From positions 2,326,001-2,390,000 of the forward strand of contig NZ_CP102258.1 in NCBI RefSeq assembly GCF_025146565.1: DNA of 64,000 nucleotides. The letters are read 5' to 3'. Origin of the DNA: Bacteroides eggerthii. Lineage in GTDB: Bacteria; Bacteroidota; Bacteroidia; Bacteroidales; Bacteroidaceae. Below the pieces are notes generated by a model that saw nothing but the letters and a program-made list of their open reading frames with translations, ran no database searches and was not told the origin of the DNA. A program made the position numbers and the translations under genes. How positions within the stretch are numbered: the first letter of the stretch is position 1; every line of letters begins with the position of its first letter. Of this stretch, positions 41,784-50,918 are shown one piece after another.

Positions 41784-41867
41784 ATAAGGTTTAGGAAATA
41801 TCGGGCGGGTTAATCTTATAGTTTCATTTTCCGACGGTTAATGCTTTTCCTTGCTTTGCCCATTCCT

Positions 41868-41955
41868 TTCCACCATGGGGTAAGTTTCGTTCCACCATGG
41901 TGGAAAGAAACTTACCCCATGGAGGAACGAAAACTACTCCATGGTGGAAAGATTT
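41868..41955. repeat. four CCATGG-centred units with exact 22-bp period
   Basis: CCATGG occurs at 41873, 41895, 41917 and 41939, each 22 bp apart. Unit two holds the 16-bp perfect palindrome TTCCACCATGGTGGAA (41890-41905). Units one and three are inverted copies: 41868-41888 and 41907-41927 pair at 20 of 21 positions, so the block can also fold as a cruciform. Flanking DNA does not continue the pattern. Confidence 0.9.
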
Positions 41956-42166
41956 AGCTTCAGTGGTTTTTTCTCTTAATGATAAGAACGCTGTGTGCTG
42001 AACATAGTAGTGGCAAGGAAAGAAATGTCCGGCTTATAAAGAAACACCTTATTTATATAGGTGTATATCTTAAATGTTTCAATAGAAACTATTGATTTTT
42101 TCAATTAATTCCTTGCCCTGTCATAAAATTAATGCACAAAACAGTTTTTCATGTGCAGGATTATTG

Positions 42167-42174
42167 TACCTTTG
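42167..42174 (+). promoter_or_regulatory. -7 element of the FadL-like gene
   Basis: TACCTTTG lies 27 bp before the ATG at 42202, with a TTTTT run about 18-19 nt upstream in the -33 region. Confidence 0.65.
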
Positions 42175-42201
42175 CGCCCGAAAACAATAAAAAAGATTTA
42201 G

Positions 42202-43536
42202 ATGAGAAAAATTTCATTGATTAGCATTGCGATGCTAATCGTTTCAATTCCAACTTTTGCGGGAGGTCTCCTGACAAATACAAATCAACATCCTGCTTTC
42301 CTTCGTATGCTGTCTCGCGGTGCAAATACTACCGGTGTAGATGCTGCCTTGTCCAACCCTGCGGGTCTGGCTTTTTTGCCGAAAGACGGATTTTATACAT
42401 CCTTGAGTGTCCAAAGCGCTTTTCAGACAAGAGATATTGATGCTTCGTGTGAAGCCTTGGGATTGGATAAGTATTATGAGGGTAAGGCATCGGCGCCCGT
42501 CATCCCCAGTGTGTTTGCCGCTTATAAGAAAGGCGACTGGACTATTTCCGGTTTCTTTGCCATTACCGGCGGTGGAGGAAAGGCATCGTTCGATGACGGT
42601 CTGTCCATGTTCGACGCCATGGTGATAGGCGGATTGGGGCAAAAGGGTATTCCGGGCAATGCCTATTCATTGAAAAGCTACATGGACGGCAAACAGTATA
42701 TCTATTCCGTACAGTTGGGCTTGACTTATAAAATAACGGATTGGCTTTCCGCTTTTGCGGGCGGACGTATGAACTACTTCACAGGTGGGTACGAAGGAGC
42801 GCTGAAAGCAAGTTCCGCCGTTGAATTGCCTTCACCCGCAGGAGGAACGATACCCACCGGCACCGAACTCATCGGTATTGATTTGGATTGCAGCCAGACG
42901 GGTTGGGGATTTACTCCGGTTATCGGCTTGGATGCCAAATTCGGTAAGTTGAACATTGGTGCGAAATATGAGTTTAAGGCCAATTTGAACATAGAGAATA
43001 ATACCAAAGTGAACTCGCTCCGTATGTTGGGCGCTCCCGAAACCGAGCTGGGTGACTACAAGCATGGAGTGAACACTCCGAACGACATCCCTGCCATGCT
43101 TTCGGTGGCTGCTGCCTATGAGTTCCTTCCTGTGCTGCGTGCATCGGTGGAATATCACTTCTATGATGATAAAAACGCAGGTATGGCCAACGGCAAACAG
43201 AAGTATCTGACAAAGGGAACGAACGAGTACCTGGCAGGTATAGAATGGGACGTGATAAGCAGACTGACGCTGAGTGGCGGTGTACAGTTCACCGATTACG
43301 GTTTGTCCGATGATTATCAGTCTGACACCAGTTTCTCTTGCGACTCATACTCTTTGGGATTCGGAGCAAAGTTGCAGCTCTCGGAAAGAGCCGATTTGAA
43401 TGTGGGCTATATGTGGACCAATTATGAAGATTATACAAAGACAACTCAAAACTATAATGGCATAGGCGTGCCGGGCACAAACGTGTACAGCCGCACCAAC
43501 AAGGTTTTCGGCCTTAGTATAGACTATCGCTTCTGA
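42202..43536 (+). CDS. FadL/OmpP1-family outer-membrane transporter
   Basis: The 444-residue protein has a signal peptide (1-20, ending PTFA-GG). A mature N terminus GGLLTNTNQHPAFLRMLSRG and the segment AALSNPAGLAFLPKDGFY form the hatch-like start typical of FadL/TodX proteins. It is beta-rich and ends FGLSIDYRF with a terminal aromatic. FadL proteins pass hydrophobic compounds, such as fatty acids, across the outer membrane; the substrate here is not known. It converges on the DcaP-like gene over a shared terminator. Confidence 0.88.
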   Translation: MRKISLISIAMLIVSIPTFAGGLLTNTNQHPAFLRMLSRGANTTGVDAALSNPAGLAFLPKDGFYTSLSVQSAFQTRDIDASCEALGLDKYYEGKASAPVIPSVFAAYKKGDWTISGFFAITGGGGKASFDDGLSMFDAMVIGGLGQKGIPGNAYSLKSYMDGKQYIYSVQLGLTYKITDWLSAFAGGRMNYFTGGYEGALKASSAVELPSPAGGTIPTGTELIGIDLDCSQTGWGFTPVIGLDAKFGKLNIGAKYEFKANLNIENNTKVNSLRMLGAPETELGDYKHGVNTPNDIPAMLSVAAAYEFLPVLRASVEYHFYDDKNAGMANGKQKYLTKGTNEYLAGIEWDVISRLTLSGGVQFTDYGLSDDYQSDTSFSCDSYSLGFGAKLQLSERADLNVGYMWTNYEDYTKTTQNYNGIGVPGTNVYSRTNKVFGLSIDYRF

Positions 43537-43562
43537 TATTTCATAATCCAACCTTTATATAT

Positions 43563-43612
43563 GGAAGAAAGGGGATGCTCCGAGGTTCGGAACATCCCCC
43601 TTCTTCGTTTTT
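43563..43612. terminator. shared (bidirectional) terminator
   Basis: GAAGAAAGGGGATG pairs with CATCCCCCTTCTTC around a CCGAGGTTCGG inner hairpin. A and T runs at the two sides allow use from either direction. It lies between the convergent FadL-like and DcaP-like genes. Confidence 0.82.
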
Positions 43613-43619
43613 ATACAGA

Positions 43620-44903
43620 TTAGAAAGAATATTGTACCAGCAGGTTCATGCGGTTGGCATGATTGGCGGAACTGTCGAAATTCGTACGCCAGCCGCGCAG
43701 GTATTCCGCGCCTACCTGCATGTCGGGAGTGACATTCCAAAACAGATTCGCTACGAAATATTGCCCGTAACGGTAGGTATCCGCTTCGTTGGCAGGATAG
43801 CCGTTTTCGGAATAAAGGCGCGACATGCTGTATGTGCTCGAAAGGAACACCTTCGGACTGATGTTGTATTGCAGGCCTGCATACCAGCCCAGCATGGGCA
43901 GTGCCTGCATCTTTCCTTCGTTGTCGGGATCGGGAACAATGTCCACATTCAGGTTGCTGATGTCGTTGAGGTATTGTCCGATGCCTTTTCCGTAAGTGGC
44001 CTGCCCGAACACCTGCCATTGCCTGCCCAGATTGAAAGTGGCGGATGCCTGTACGCCGAACCCGGTGACGGCATGCGCCTTGTCGCTCTGCGCATCGGTG
44101 TAGGTCATGCTGCGGATAAGCCCGCCCACGCGCAAATGGCTTTTGCTGTTCCAGCCGTACTGTGCATAGGCGGTGAAGTCCGGCATGCGCTGTTGTGCGA
44201 TGGTGAGTCCGTCATTGGTTGTTCCGTCTACGGAGGGCATTTCGATGGAAGCGTTGAAGCGGAAATTCTTCAGTCCCTTGTAGGTATATGCCAGTTGGGT
44301 GGCGCGATAAAAAGTCGCTCCGTCGGGACCCTGGAAGTCGATTGTGGAAGGCAGTGCGCCTAAGTCCATGAAGCCGCCGTAGGTGTAGCCCACCGTTATG
44401 TCCCGGAAAGAGACGTAGGCATTGCGCAGTTGGAATCCTTTGCTGGAGCCGTCCCGGAAGTTGCCGGCGGTGTACACCACGAAATCTCCGAGGATTTTGG
44501 TATGCCCCACCAGTTTCAGGAAAATGGTGGAAGTGCCGGCATCCATTTGGAACTGGTTCCTGATTTTGCTTCCGTTGGGGATATATGCCGGGATGAAGTC
44601 GATGTTGTCTACGATACCTCCGAAGTCATACTCTGCTGTGGCACGTACGTAGCCGCCGATACCCAGGGCAAACTTGCCTTTTCTGTCCGTCAGCAGGAAA
44701 CGGGGCGCTTGCGGTTCGTGGATGTAGGTGAGTTGCGACTCGTTCATGATGCGGATAATTTCGTCGCCTGCCTTGTCTATGGTCACCAGTACGACGCCTT
44801 TGGGGGATTCTTCCTCGATAATCACTTTTTTTTGTGCGCGGGCTGCGGATGCCGGCAGCATTGCACAGCACAGCAGAAACACTGCTTTTAAGATTGTTTT
44901 CAT
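43620..44903 (-). CDS. DcaP-like outer-membrane porin
   Basis: The 427-residue protein has a signal peptide (1-23, ending ARA-Q). A short periplasmic segment is followed by a barrel that starts GKFALGIGGYVRATAEYDF and continues with FLKLVGHTKILGDFVVYTAG, NFRDGSSKGFQLRNAYVSF and ADTYRYGQYFVANLFWN, ending in LLVQYSF. The order resembles DcaP-type trimeric porins, which take up dicarboxylates and other organic anions. The solute cannot be read. It appears to be a single-gene unit. Confidence 0.8.
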   Translation of the reverse strand: MKTILKAVFLLCCAMLPASAARAQKKVIIEEESPKGVVLVTIDKAGDEIIRIMNESQLTYIHEPQAPRFLLTDRKGKFALGIGGYVRATAEYDFGGIVDNIDFIPAYIPNGSKIRNQFQMDAGTSTIFLKLVGHTKILGDFVVYTAGNFRDGSSKGFQLRNAYVSFRDITVGYTYGGFMDLGALPSTIDFQGPDGATFYRATQLAYTYKGLKNFRFNASIEMPSVDGTTNDGLTIAQQRMPDFTAYAQYGWNSKSHLRVGGLIRSMTYTDAQSDKAHAVTGFGVQASATFNLGRQWQVFGQATYGKGIGQYLNDISNLNVDIVPDPDNEGKMQALPMLGWYAGLQYNISPKVFLSSTYSMSRLYSENGYPANEADTYRYGQYFVANLFWNVTPDMQVGAEYLRGWRTNFDSSANHANRMNLLVQYSF

Positions 44904-44953
44904 TTAAGTTAGGTTTTGGTGAATGTGCTTTGAACAACTTAAATTTAAAATGG

Positions 44954-44985
44954 TTTTGAGGTCACCGAAAGAAAGCGTATCTTTG
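44954..44985 (+). promoter_or_regulatory. promoter of the queuosine operon
   Basis: TTTTG (44954-44958) and TATCTTTG (44978-44985) are 19 nt apart. Transcription would start near 44989, about 65-70 nt before the yhhQ ATG, leaving room for the riboswitch. Confidence 0.75.
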
Positions 44986-45021
44986 CGCCCGGTTTAACAA
45001 TGAGATGCCGCGAATAGCGGT

Positions 45022-45053
45022 CGTGTATTCTAGAACACCACGTAAAAAACAGG
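45022..45053 (+). promoter_or_regulatory. preQ1-I riboswitch candidate
   Basis: The leader has a short stem CGTG (45022-45025)/CACG (45039-45042), a loop TATTCTAGAACAC and an A-rich tail TAAAAAACAGGAG. It follows the type I preQ1 pattern (stem, UUCUAG-like loop, C-rich 3' strand, A-rich tail). The tail contains AGGAG, 2 bp before the ATG at 45057, so ligand-driven pseudoknot formation could hide the ribosome site. UUCU of the loop can pair with AGGA. The context, a queuosine precursor transporter plus queC and queF, is the expected one. Confidence 0.72.
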
Positions 45054-45056
45054 AGT

Positions 45057-45737
45057 ATGAAGCAAAAAGTATCTGTACCTTTTATGCTGCTGGGCATTCT
45101 GTTCAATGTCTGTCTGATAGCGGCCAATCTTCTTGAGACAAAAGTCATTCAGGTTTTCGGCATCACCGTTACTGCCGGACTGTTAGTGTTTCCCGTTTCC
45201 TATATCATCAACGATTGCATTGCCGAAGTGTGGGGATTTCGCAAGGCGCGCCTGATCATCTGGAGCGGCTTTGCCATGAACTTCTTTGTGGTGATGCTGG
45301 GACTGATTGCCGTTGCCCTGCCGGCTGCTCCCTTTTGGGAAGGGGCGCCCCATTTCAATTTTGTCTTTGGCATGGCGCCGCGCATTGTCGCGGCAAGTTT
45401 GTCGGCATTTCTGGTGGGCTCGTTTTTAAATGCCTACGTCATGAGCCGCATGAAAGTGGCAAGCGGCGGACGGCACTTCTCAGCACGCGCCATTTGGTCG
45501 ACGGTGGCGGGTGAGACTGCCGATTCGCTGATCTTCTTTCCGGTGGCGTTTGGAGGCATCATCGCGTGGCAGGAGCTGCTGGTGATGATGTGCATCCAGA
45601 TTGTGCTGAAATCCCTGTATGAGGTGCTGATTCTTCCGGTGACAATCCGGGTGGTGAACGCAATCAAGAGAATAGACGGAAGCGATGTCTATGATGAGGG
45701 AATATCCTATAAAGTGTGGAAAATCAGTGAGATTTAA
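45057..45737 (+). CDS. yhhQ: queuosine precursor transporter (YhhQ family)
   Basis: The 226-residue inner-membrane protein has about six helices (first [20 protein letters not shown]). Family signatures are visible in [40 protein letters not shown] and [19 protein letters not shown]. YhhQ proteins import queuosine precursors such as preQ0 and preQ1. The unusually clear Shine-Dalgarno AGGAG for a Bacteroides gene lies in the riboswitch tail. The stop overlaps the queC start by 1 nt (TAATG). Confidence 0.94.
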   Translation: MKQKVSVPFMLLGILFNVCLIAANLLETKVIQVFGITVTAGLLVFPVSYIINDCIAEVWGFRKARLIIWSGFAMNFFVVMLGLIAVALPAAPFWEGAPHFNFVFGMAPRIVAASLSAFLVGSFLNAYVMSRMKVASGGRHFSARAIWSTVAGETADSLIFFPVAFGGIIAWQELLVMMCIQIVLKSLYEVLILPVTIRVVNAIKRIDGSDVYDEGISYKVWKISEI

Positions 45738-46432
45738 TGGTCTCTCAATCGTCAAACAATAAATTAATATCAAGGGTGAACAAAGAAGCAGCATTGGTCG
45801 TGTTCAGCGGTGGGCAGGATTCGACAACTTGCCTGTTCTGGGCAAAGCGTGAGTTTAAGAAAGTATATGCGTTGAGTTTCCTGTATGGGCAGAAGCACCG
45901 GAAGGAAGTGGACTTGGCGCGGGAGATAGCGCGTAAAGCGGGAGTGGAGTTTGAAGTGATGGATGTATCGCTCATCGGTAAGCTGGGACGCAACTCCTTG
46001 ACGGACACCGGTATGGCTATGGATGAGGAAAAACCGGCGGATAGTTTCCCGAACACTTTTGTGCCGGGACGCAACCTGTTCTTTCTTAGCATTGCCGCCG
46101 TCTATGCCCGCGAAAAGGGCATCAATCACATCGTGACGGGTGTGTCGCAAACGGATTTCAGCGGGTATCCCGATTGCCGGGACACTTTCATCAAATCGTT
46201 GAACGTAACGCTCAACCTTGCCATGGACGGGCAGTTTGTCTTTCACACGCCCCTGATGTGGATTGACAAGGCCGAGACTTGGGCATTGGCGGATGAGCTG
46301 GGAGTGCTCGACCTGATCCGCCACGAAACGCTCACCTGCTATAACGGCATCCCCGGTGACGGGTGCGGACATTGTCCGGCATGTAAGCTGAGGCGTGAGG
46401 GGCTGGAGAAGTATCTGGCGGGAAAAGGATAA
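45737..46432 (+). CDS. queC: 7-cyano-7-deazaguanine synthase
   Basis: The enzyme turns 7-carboxy-7-deazaguanine into preQ0 with ATP and ammonia. The PP-loop motif [16 protein letters not shown] lies at residues 20-35. Zinc ligands are Cys residues in [19 protein letters not shown] near the C terminus, plus one further upstream. A GTG at 45776 (VNKEAALVV) would remove 13 poorly conserved N-terminal residues and may be the true start; the ATG at 45737 is kept because it overlaps the upstream stop. It is the second gene of the queuosine operon. Confidence 0.96.
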   Translation: MVSQSSNNKLISRVNKEAALVVFSGGQDSTTCLFWAKREFKKVYALSFLYGQKHRKEVDLAREIARKAGVEFEVMDVSLIGKLGRNSLTDTGMAMDEEKPADSFPNTFVPGRNLFFLSIAAVYAREKGINHIVTGVSQTDFSGYPDCRDTFIKSLNVTLNLAMDGQFVFHTPLMWIDKAETWALADELGVLDLIRHETLTCYNGIPGDGCGHCPACKLRREGLEKYLAGKG

Positions 46433-46458
46433 TTACTAACATTTTAATCAAGAATAAT

Positions 46459-46914
46459 ATGGCCGAGTTAAAAGACCAGCTTTCCTTGCTGGGAAGAAAA
46501 ACCGAATATAAACAGGACTATGCTCCGGAAGTGCTGGAAGCGTTTGACAACAAGCATCCCGGTAATGATTATTGGGTACGTTTCAACTGTCCGGAATTCA
46601 CCAGCCTTTGTCCCATAACGGGGCAGCCGGATTTTGCGGAAATCCGCATCAGCTATATTCCCGATGTGAAAATGGTGGAGAGCAAGAGCCTGAAACTCTA
46701 TCTGTTCAGTTTTCGCAATCATGGCGCTTTCCATGAGGACTGCGTGAATATCATAATGAAAGACCTTATCCGCCTGATGAACCCCAAGTACATCGAGGTT
46801 ACGGGAATTTTCACCCCGCGTGGCGGGATCTCTATTTATCCTTATGCCAACTATGGCCGTCCCGGCACGAAATACGAACAAATGGCGGAACATCGTTTGA
46901 TGAGTCGGGAGTAG
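46459..46914 (+). CDS. queF: preQ0 reductase (7-cyano-7-deazaguanine reductase)
   Basis: The 151-residue single-domain enzyme reduces preQ0 to preQ1 with NADPH. The catalytic Cys lies in [14 protein letters not shown] and the QueF motif is [20 protein letters not shown]. The protein is of the short, YkvM-like type. It comes 26 bp after queC and is followed by a terminator at 46984, closing the operon. QueD and QueE are not in this window, so they must be elsewhere or the cell must rely on salvage. Confidence 0.97.
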   Translation: MAELKDQLSLLGRKTEYKQDYAPEVLEAFDNKHPGNDYWVRFNCPEFTSLCPITGQPDFAEIRISYIPDVKMVESKSLKLYLFSFRNHGAFHEDCVNIIMKDLIRLMNPKYIEVTGIFTPRGGISIYPYANYGRPGTKYEQMAEHRLMSRE

Positions 46915-46983
46915 AACTGTCCTTTTTTATGTGATATACCTATCAATAGTGATTGTGGGTATGATATATTTCTGAATATGGCA

Positions 46984-47028
46984 GCCTCGTAATTACCTAA
47001 AACAGGTGATTGCGGGGCTTTCTTTTTC
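46984..47028 (+). terminator. Rho-independent terminator of the queuosine operon
   Basis: GCCTCGTAATTACCT pairs, allowing G-U pairs, with AGGTGATTGCGGGGC, and TTTCTTTTTC follows. Confidence 0.83.
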
Positions 47029-47077
47029 TGATGACCTTTGCATCCGGTATTAGTAACAACTTAACAGTCATTTAAAA

Positions 47078-49459
47078 TTGAAAACAGCCATATTAAATCT
47101 ATCCTTGTTCTTCCTGTCGGCGTGCGCCTTTTCCACCTATGCGCAGAAGCCGGGAAAAACAATGATTTCCGGTAAGGTCATATCTACGGAAAAAGAAGTG
47201 GTGGACTTTGCGACGGTCTATCTGAAAGGAACCGGTCATGGGGGAATAACCAATCAGGAAGGTATCTATCATGTGAGTGCGCCCGCGGGAAACTATACGC
47301 TGGTGGTGTCGGCTGTCGGCTATAAAACCGTAGAGAAACCGGTGACGCTGCTCAGAGGGCAACGGGTGAGGCAGAACATAACAATCAGTCCCGAAACCCA
47401 GCAGTTGGACGAAGTGACGGTAGTGTCGACGGGGGTAAGCCGCCTCAAGCGTTCGGCGTTCAATGCTGTGGCAGTGGATACGAAGGAATTGCAGAATACA
47501 ACCAAGAACCTGAGTGACGCACTGGCCAAAGCGCCGGGCATGAAGCTGCGCGAGTCGGGCGGGGTAGGGTCGGACATGCAGCTTATGCTGGACGGTTTCA
47601 GCGGAAAACATGTAAAGGTGTTTATCGACGGCGTTCCGCAGGAAGGTGTGGGAAGCTCTTTCGGACTGAATAATATTCCGGTGAATTTTGCAGACCGTAT
47701 CGAAGTCTATAAAGGCGTAGTGCCTGTGGGGTTCGGGACGGATGCCATCGGCGGGGTCATCAATATCGTCACGAACAAGAAACGCCGCCGCTGGTTTTTG
47801 GATGCATCCTATTCCTACGGCTCGTTCAATACGCATAAATCCAACGTGAACTTCGGACAGACCTTCAAGAACGGCTTCACCTATGAGATCAATGCTTTTC
47901 AGAACTATTCGGACAATGATTATCACATTGAAGCTCCGGTAGAAGACTTTGAGACGGGCAGGATAGACCGCGATAAAAAGGTGCGCGTCAAACGTTTCAA
48001 TGATACGTACCATAATGAAGCGGTCGTTGGCAAAGTGGGGGTGGTCGACAAGAAATGGGCGGACCGTTTGATGCTGGGTTTCACCTACTCCAATATGTAT
48101 CAGGACATACAGACCGGAGTGCGTCAGGACATCGTTTACGGCCAGAAACACAGGAAAGGACATTCGCTGATGCCTTCGTTGGAATATTACAAGCGTAATT
48201 TGTTGGCAAAAGGGCTGGATGTGGCGCTGACCGTAAACTACAACAAGAACCTGACAACGAATGTGGACACCGCTTCCTATAAATACAACTGGTATGGAGA
48301 CAGGAAGTTGCTGAACTCTCCCGGAGAACAGTCCTACCAACATTCGCGTGCCGACAATAACAACTGGAATGGTACGTTCACCGCCAATTATCGCCTTGGC
48401 AAGATGCACATGCTGACTTTCAACCATGTGCTGAACACTTTCAGCCGTTCCAATACTTCTCTGCTTGCCAAAGAGGAACAGTCGGATGCCATAGCGAAGG
48501 AGACCCGCAAGAACATCTCCGGTGTCTCTTACCGTCTGATGCCGTCCGAAACCTGGAACTTATCTGTGTTCGGCAAGTATTACAACCAGTTTGTTGCCGG
48601 ACCGGTAGCCACCGATGCTAACCAAAACGACTATGTGCGCACTACCCGTAGCGTAAGCTCCATAGGGTATGGGGCTGCCGGAACTTATTTCATCCTGCCG
48701 GGACTGCAGGCAAAACTCTCTTATGAAAAAGCCTACCGCCTGCCCACCATAGAAGAGATGTTCGGCAATGAGGATCTGGAAATGGGAGACATTGGCATCA
48801 GACCGGAGAACAGCGATAACGTAAACCTGAACCTAAGCTATAACAGGACTTTCGGCAGACATTCCGTATATGTGGAAGGAGGGCTGGTTTATCGCAATAC
48901 CAAGGATTATATCCAGCGCAACATAACCGATCTGAGTGGCGGCAAGTCGGCAGCCACTTATATAAACTACGGAAAGGTACTGACGAAGGGATATAACATA
49001 TCCGCCCGTTACGGCTTCGGCAAATGGGTGAGTGTCGGCGGTAATTTCACGCAGATGGACGTGCGCGATAATATGAAGACTTCCATATCCGGCAGTGCGG
49101 AGAACATTGCCTACAAAGAACGTATGCCCAACCTGCCGTATATCTTTGCCGATTCCGACGTGACATTCTACTGGCGGGACCTCGGACGAAAAGGAAATGC
49201 ACTGACTGTGTCCTACGATAATCAGTACTTGCACAGCTTCACGTACTATTCGTCCAAAATCGGTTCGAATAAAGGCGACTATGTGGTTCCAAGCCAGTTC
49301 TCGCATAATCTGTCCCTATCCTACAGCCTTCGCGACGGACGTTATAATCTGTCATTCGAGTGCAGGAACTTTACGGACGAGCAACTGTATGATAATTTCA
49401 GTTTGCAGAAGGCCGGACGGGCATTTTATGGAAAGGTACGCGTATACTTCGGCAATTGA
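47078..49459 (+). CDS. xusA: TonB-dependent receptor, XusA-like
   Basis: The 793-residue outer-membrane receptor has a signal peptide from a TTG start at 47078 (no ATG is available before residue 29). A carboxypeptidase-like domain (about 30-105) is followed by a TonB box region near QQLDEVTVVS. A plug (about 115-240, with FIDGVPQEGVGSSFGLNN and TDAIGGVINIVTNKKR) and a barrel follow, ending VRVYFGN. With the following DUF4374 lipoprotein and PepSY protein it matches the xusABC layout known from Bacteroides thetaiotaomicron, which takes up enterobactin-type xenosiderophores. The ligand here is inferred. Confidence 0.9.
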   Translation: MKTAILNLSLFFLSACAFSTYAQKPGKTMISGKVISTEKEVVDFATVYLKGTGHGGITNQEGIYHVSAPAGNYTLVVSAVGYKTVEKPVTLLRGQRVRQNITISPETQQLDEVTVVSTGVSRLKRSAFNAVAVDTKELQNTTKNLSDALAKAPGMKLRESGGVGSDMQLMLDGFSGKHVKVFIDGVPQEGVGSSFGLNNIPVNFADRIEVYKGVVPVGFGTDAIGGVINIVTNKKRRRWFLDASYSYGSFNTHKSNVNFGQTFKNGFTYEINAFQNYSDNDYHIEAPVEDFETGRIDRDKKVRVKRFNDTYHNEAVVGKVGVVDKKWADRLMLGFTYSNMYQDIQTGVRQDIVYGQKHRKGHSLMPSLEYYKRNLLAKGLDVALTVNYNKNLTTNVDTASYKYNWYGDRKLLNSPGEQSYQHSRADNNNWNGTFTANYRLGKMHMLTFNHVLNTFSRSNTSLLAKEEQSDAIAKETRKNISGVSYRLMPSETWNLSVFGKYYNQFVAGPVATDANQNDYVRTTRSVSSIGYGAAGTYFILPGLQAKLSYEKAYRLPTIEEMFGNEDLEMGDIGIRPENSDNVNLNLSYNRTFGRHSVYVEGGLVYRNTKDYIQRNITDLSGGKSAATYINYGKVLTKGYNISARYGFGKWVSVGGNFTQMDVRDNMKTSISGSAENIAYKERMPNLPYIFADSDVTFYWRDLGRKGNALTVSYDNQYLHSFTYYSSKIGSNKGDYVVPSQFSHNLSLSYSLRDGRYNLSFECRNFTDEQLYDNFSLQKAGRAFYGKVRVYFGN

Positions 49460-49512
49460 AACAATGAATAAACCGGTAACGATTAGTGTAATATAATTAA
49501 AGTAACAACAAC

Positions 49513-50913
49513 ATGAAAAAGAATCTTTTATTAGCCGGACTTTTCGCCTCTGCAATGGCGGGACCGGTATTGACATCTTGTACGGATACGGAAGTGCCGG
49601 GCGGCGGAAACGCCAATGGGTCCAAAGGCGATTTTGTAGTCGCCTCCTCTGTCACTGCTTCAAACAATACGGTGAACGTGTTGCTGACTTCCAAGACTTT
49701 GGACGAGGGTGTCATCTCTACCGTCAACAACGGACTTGTCAACGACGGCGCTTCCCAGTGGGTGTTCTATAAAGACCGCTATCTCTATGGGCTGACTTAT
49801 AATCAGGGAAATGCCGGTACCACCCGTTCTTATGTAATGAACTCCAACAACGAAGTGCAGGCGCGTTCGGGAGAGTTTGCCGTCAAGCGATTTACTACCT
49901 ATGGCATTTATGACAAATATATCATCACTGCTTCCACCGGCGACGGTCCTACGGAATATGCCGACGGCAACCTGTATCTGCCTAAGATGTTCTTGCTTTC
50001 CTATCTGGATGTAGCGGCCGAAACATTCGAGACCAACGACACGAAAGTAAAGGCCTATATGTCTGAGAACTTCTTGGGTAATGGTGAGTTTGTGACATTG
50101 GCGGGCATCTTGGAGCATGACAAGAAGATATACAGCGCAGCCGTTCCTATGGGATTGAGCCAGTATGGCGCTGCCGTAGACGGCGGCAAGTATATATTGC
50201 CGGGCAATGAGACTTTGGTGAAGACCGAAGACGGCGGTTCCAACAGCAGCGCCTATAAGAAAGGTGAGTTGCAATGGACGCAGTATCCCAACGAGTGTTG
50301 GGTGGCAATCTTCGATGATGCTACTATGACGACCAAGAAACTCATCAAGACTGATAAAATCAGTTATGCCTGTGGGCGTTTCAAGTCCCAGTATTACCAG
50401 ACTATCTGGGAGGCAGGCAACGGCGATGTTTATGTGTTCTCCCCAAGCTATGCCAAAACAATGAAAGATGCCCGTCAGCAGACAACGTTGCCGGCAGGTG
50501 TAGTGCGTATTCCCAACGGTCAGGAGGACTTTGACAGCTACTACTGCGATTTGGAGAAACAAAGCGGCGGAAAATCTTTCCTGCGTTGCTGGCATATTGC
50601 GGATGACTACTTCCTGTTGCTGATGTACGACCGCCCTCTGACGGAGACAGGCTTTGAAGCCAAAGAACTGGCTGTCTTTAAAGCGGAAAGCAAGAAACTC
50701 ACATATGTGACCGGGCTTCCGTCGGCAGACCTGATTTCCGGCTTCGGAAATACTCTGTATGCGGAGAACGGCTATGCTTATATGGCTGTGACGACTACGG
50801 ACGGATATCCTGCCGTCTATAAGATAGACCCGTCGAGCGCAACTGCTACGAAAGGTGTGGCGGTAGAGGCTACACAGATTACGGGTATCGGTAAGTTGAG
50901 TCCCTTGAACTGA
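49513..50913 (+). CDS. xusB: DUF4374 surface lipoprotein, XusB-like
   Basis: The 466-residue protein has lipobox VLTSC (Cys23), followed by a Gly-rich spacer PGGGNANG typical of exported Bacteroides lipoproteins. The rest has repeated beta-rich blades ([52 protein letters not shown]), consistent with the beta-propeller fold known for XusB. XusB is a surface protein that binds ferric enterobactin and hands it to the TonB receptor. It is 53 bp after xusA and 5 bp before xusC. Confidence 0.88.
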   Translation: MKKNLLLAGLFASAMAGPVLTSCTDTEVPGGGNANGSKGDFVVASSVTASNNTVNVLLTSKTLDEGVISTVNNGLVNDGASQWVFYKDRYLYGLTYNQGNAGTTRSYVMNSNNEVQARSGEFAVKRFTTYGIYDKYIITASTGDGPTEYADGNLYLPKMFLLSYLDVAAETFETNDTKVKAYMSENFLGNGEFVTLAGILEHDKKIYSAAVPMGLSQYGAAVDGGKYILPGNETLVKTEDGGSNSSAYKKGELQWTQYPNECWVAIFDDATMTTKKLIKTDKISYACGRFKSQYYQTIWEAGNGDVYVFSPSYAKTMKDARQQTTLPAGVVRIPNGQEDFDSYYCDLEKQSGGKSFLRCWHIADDYFLLLMYDRPLTETGFEAKELAVFKAESKKLTYVTGLPSADLISGFGNTLYAENGYAYMAVTTTDGYPAVYKIDPSSATATKGVAVEATQITGIGKLSPLN

Positions 50914-50918
50914 ATACC

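Larger units (their letters stand above)
41721..42201. other. 481-bp gene-free region between ldhA and the FadL-like gene
   Basis: It holds divergent -7 elements (41776-41783 minus, 42167-42174 plus), the 22-bp CCATGG array (41868-41955) and a 6-bp inverted repeat ACACCT/AGGTGT at 42044-42064. No open frame with a credible start was found. Confidence 0.7.

Noticed and set aside
41868..41955. CRISPR-like array
   Set aside because: The repeats are 22-bp units without unique spacers, alternate in orientation and have no cas genes nearby.
47099..48427. Open frame of 442 codons on the minus strand inside xusA
   Set aside because: Antisense to an intact TonB receptor with all domains; no promoter or recognisable domain.
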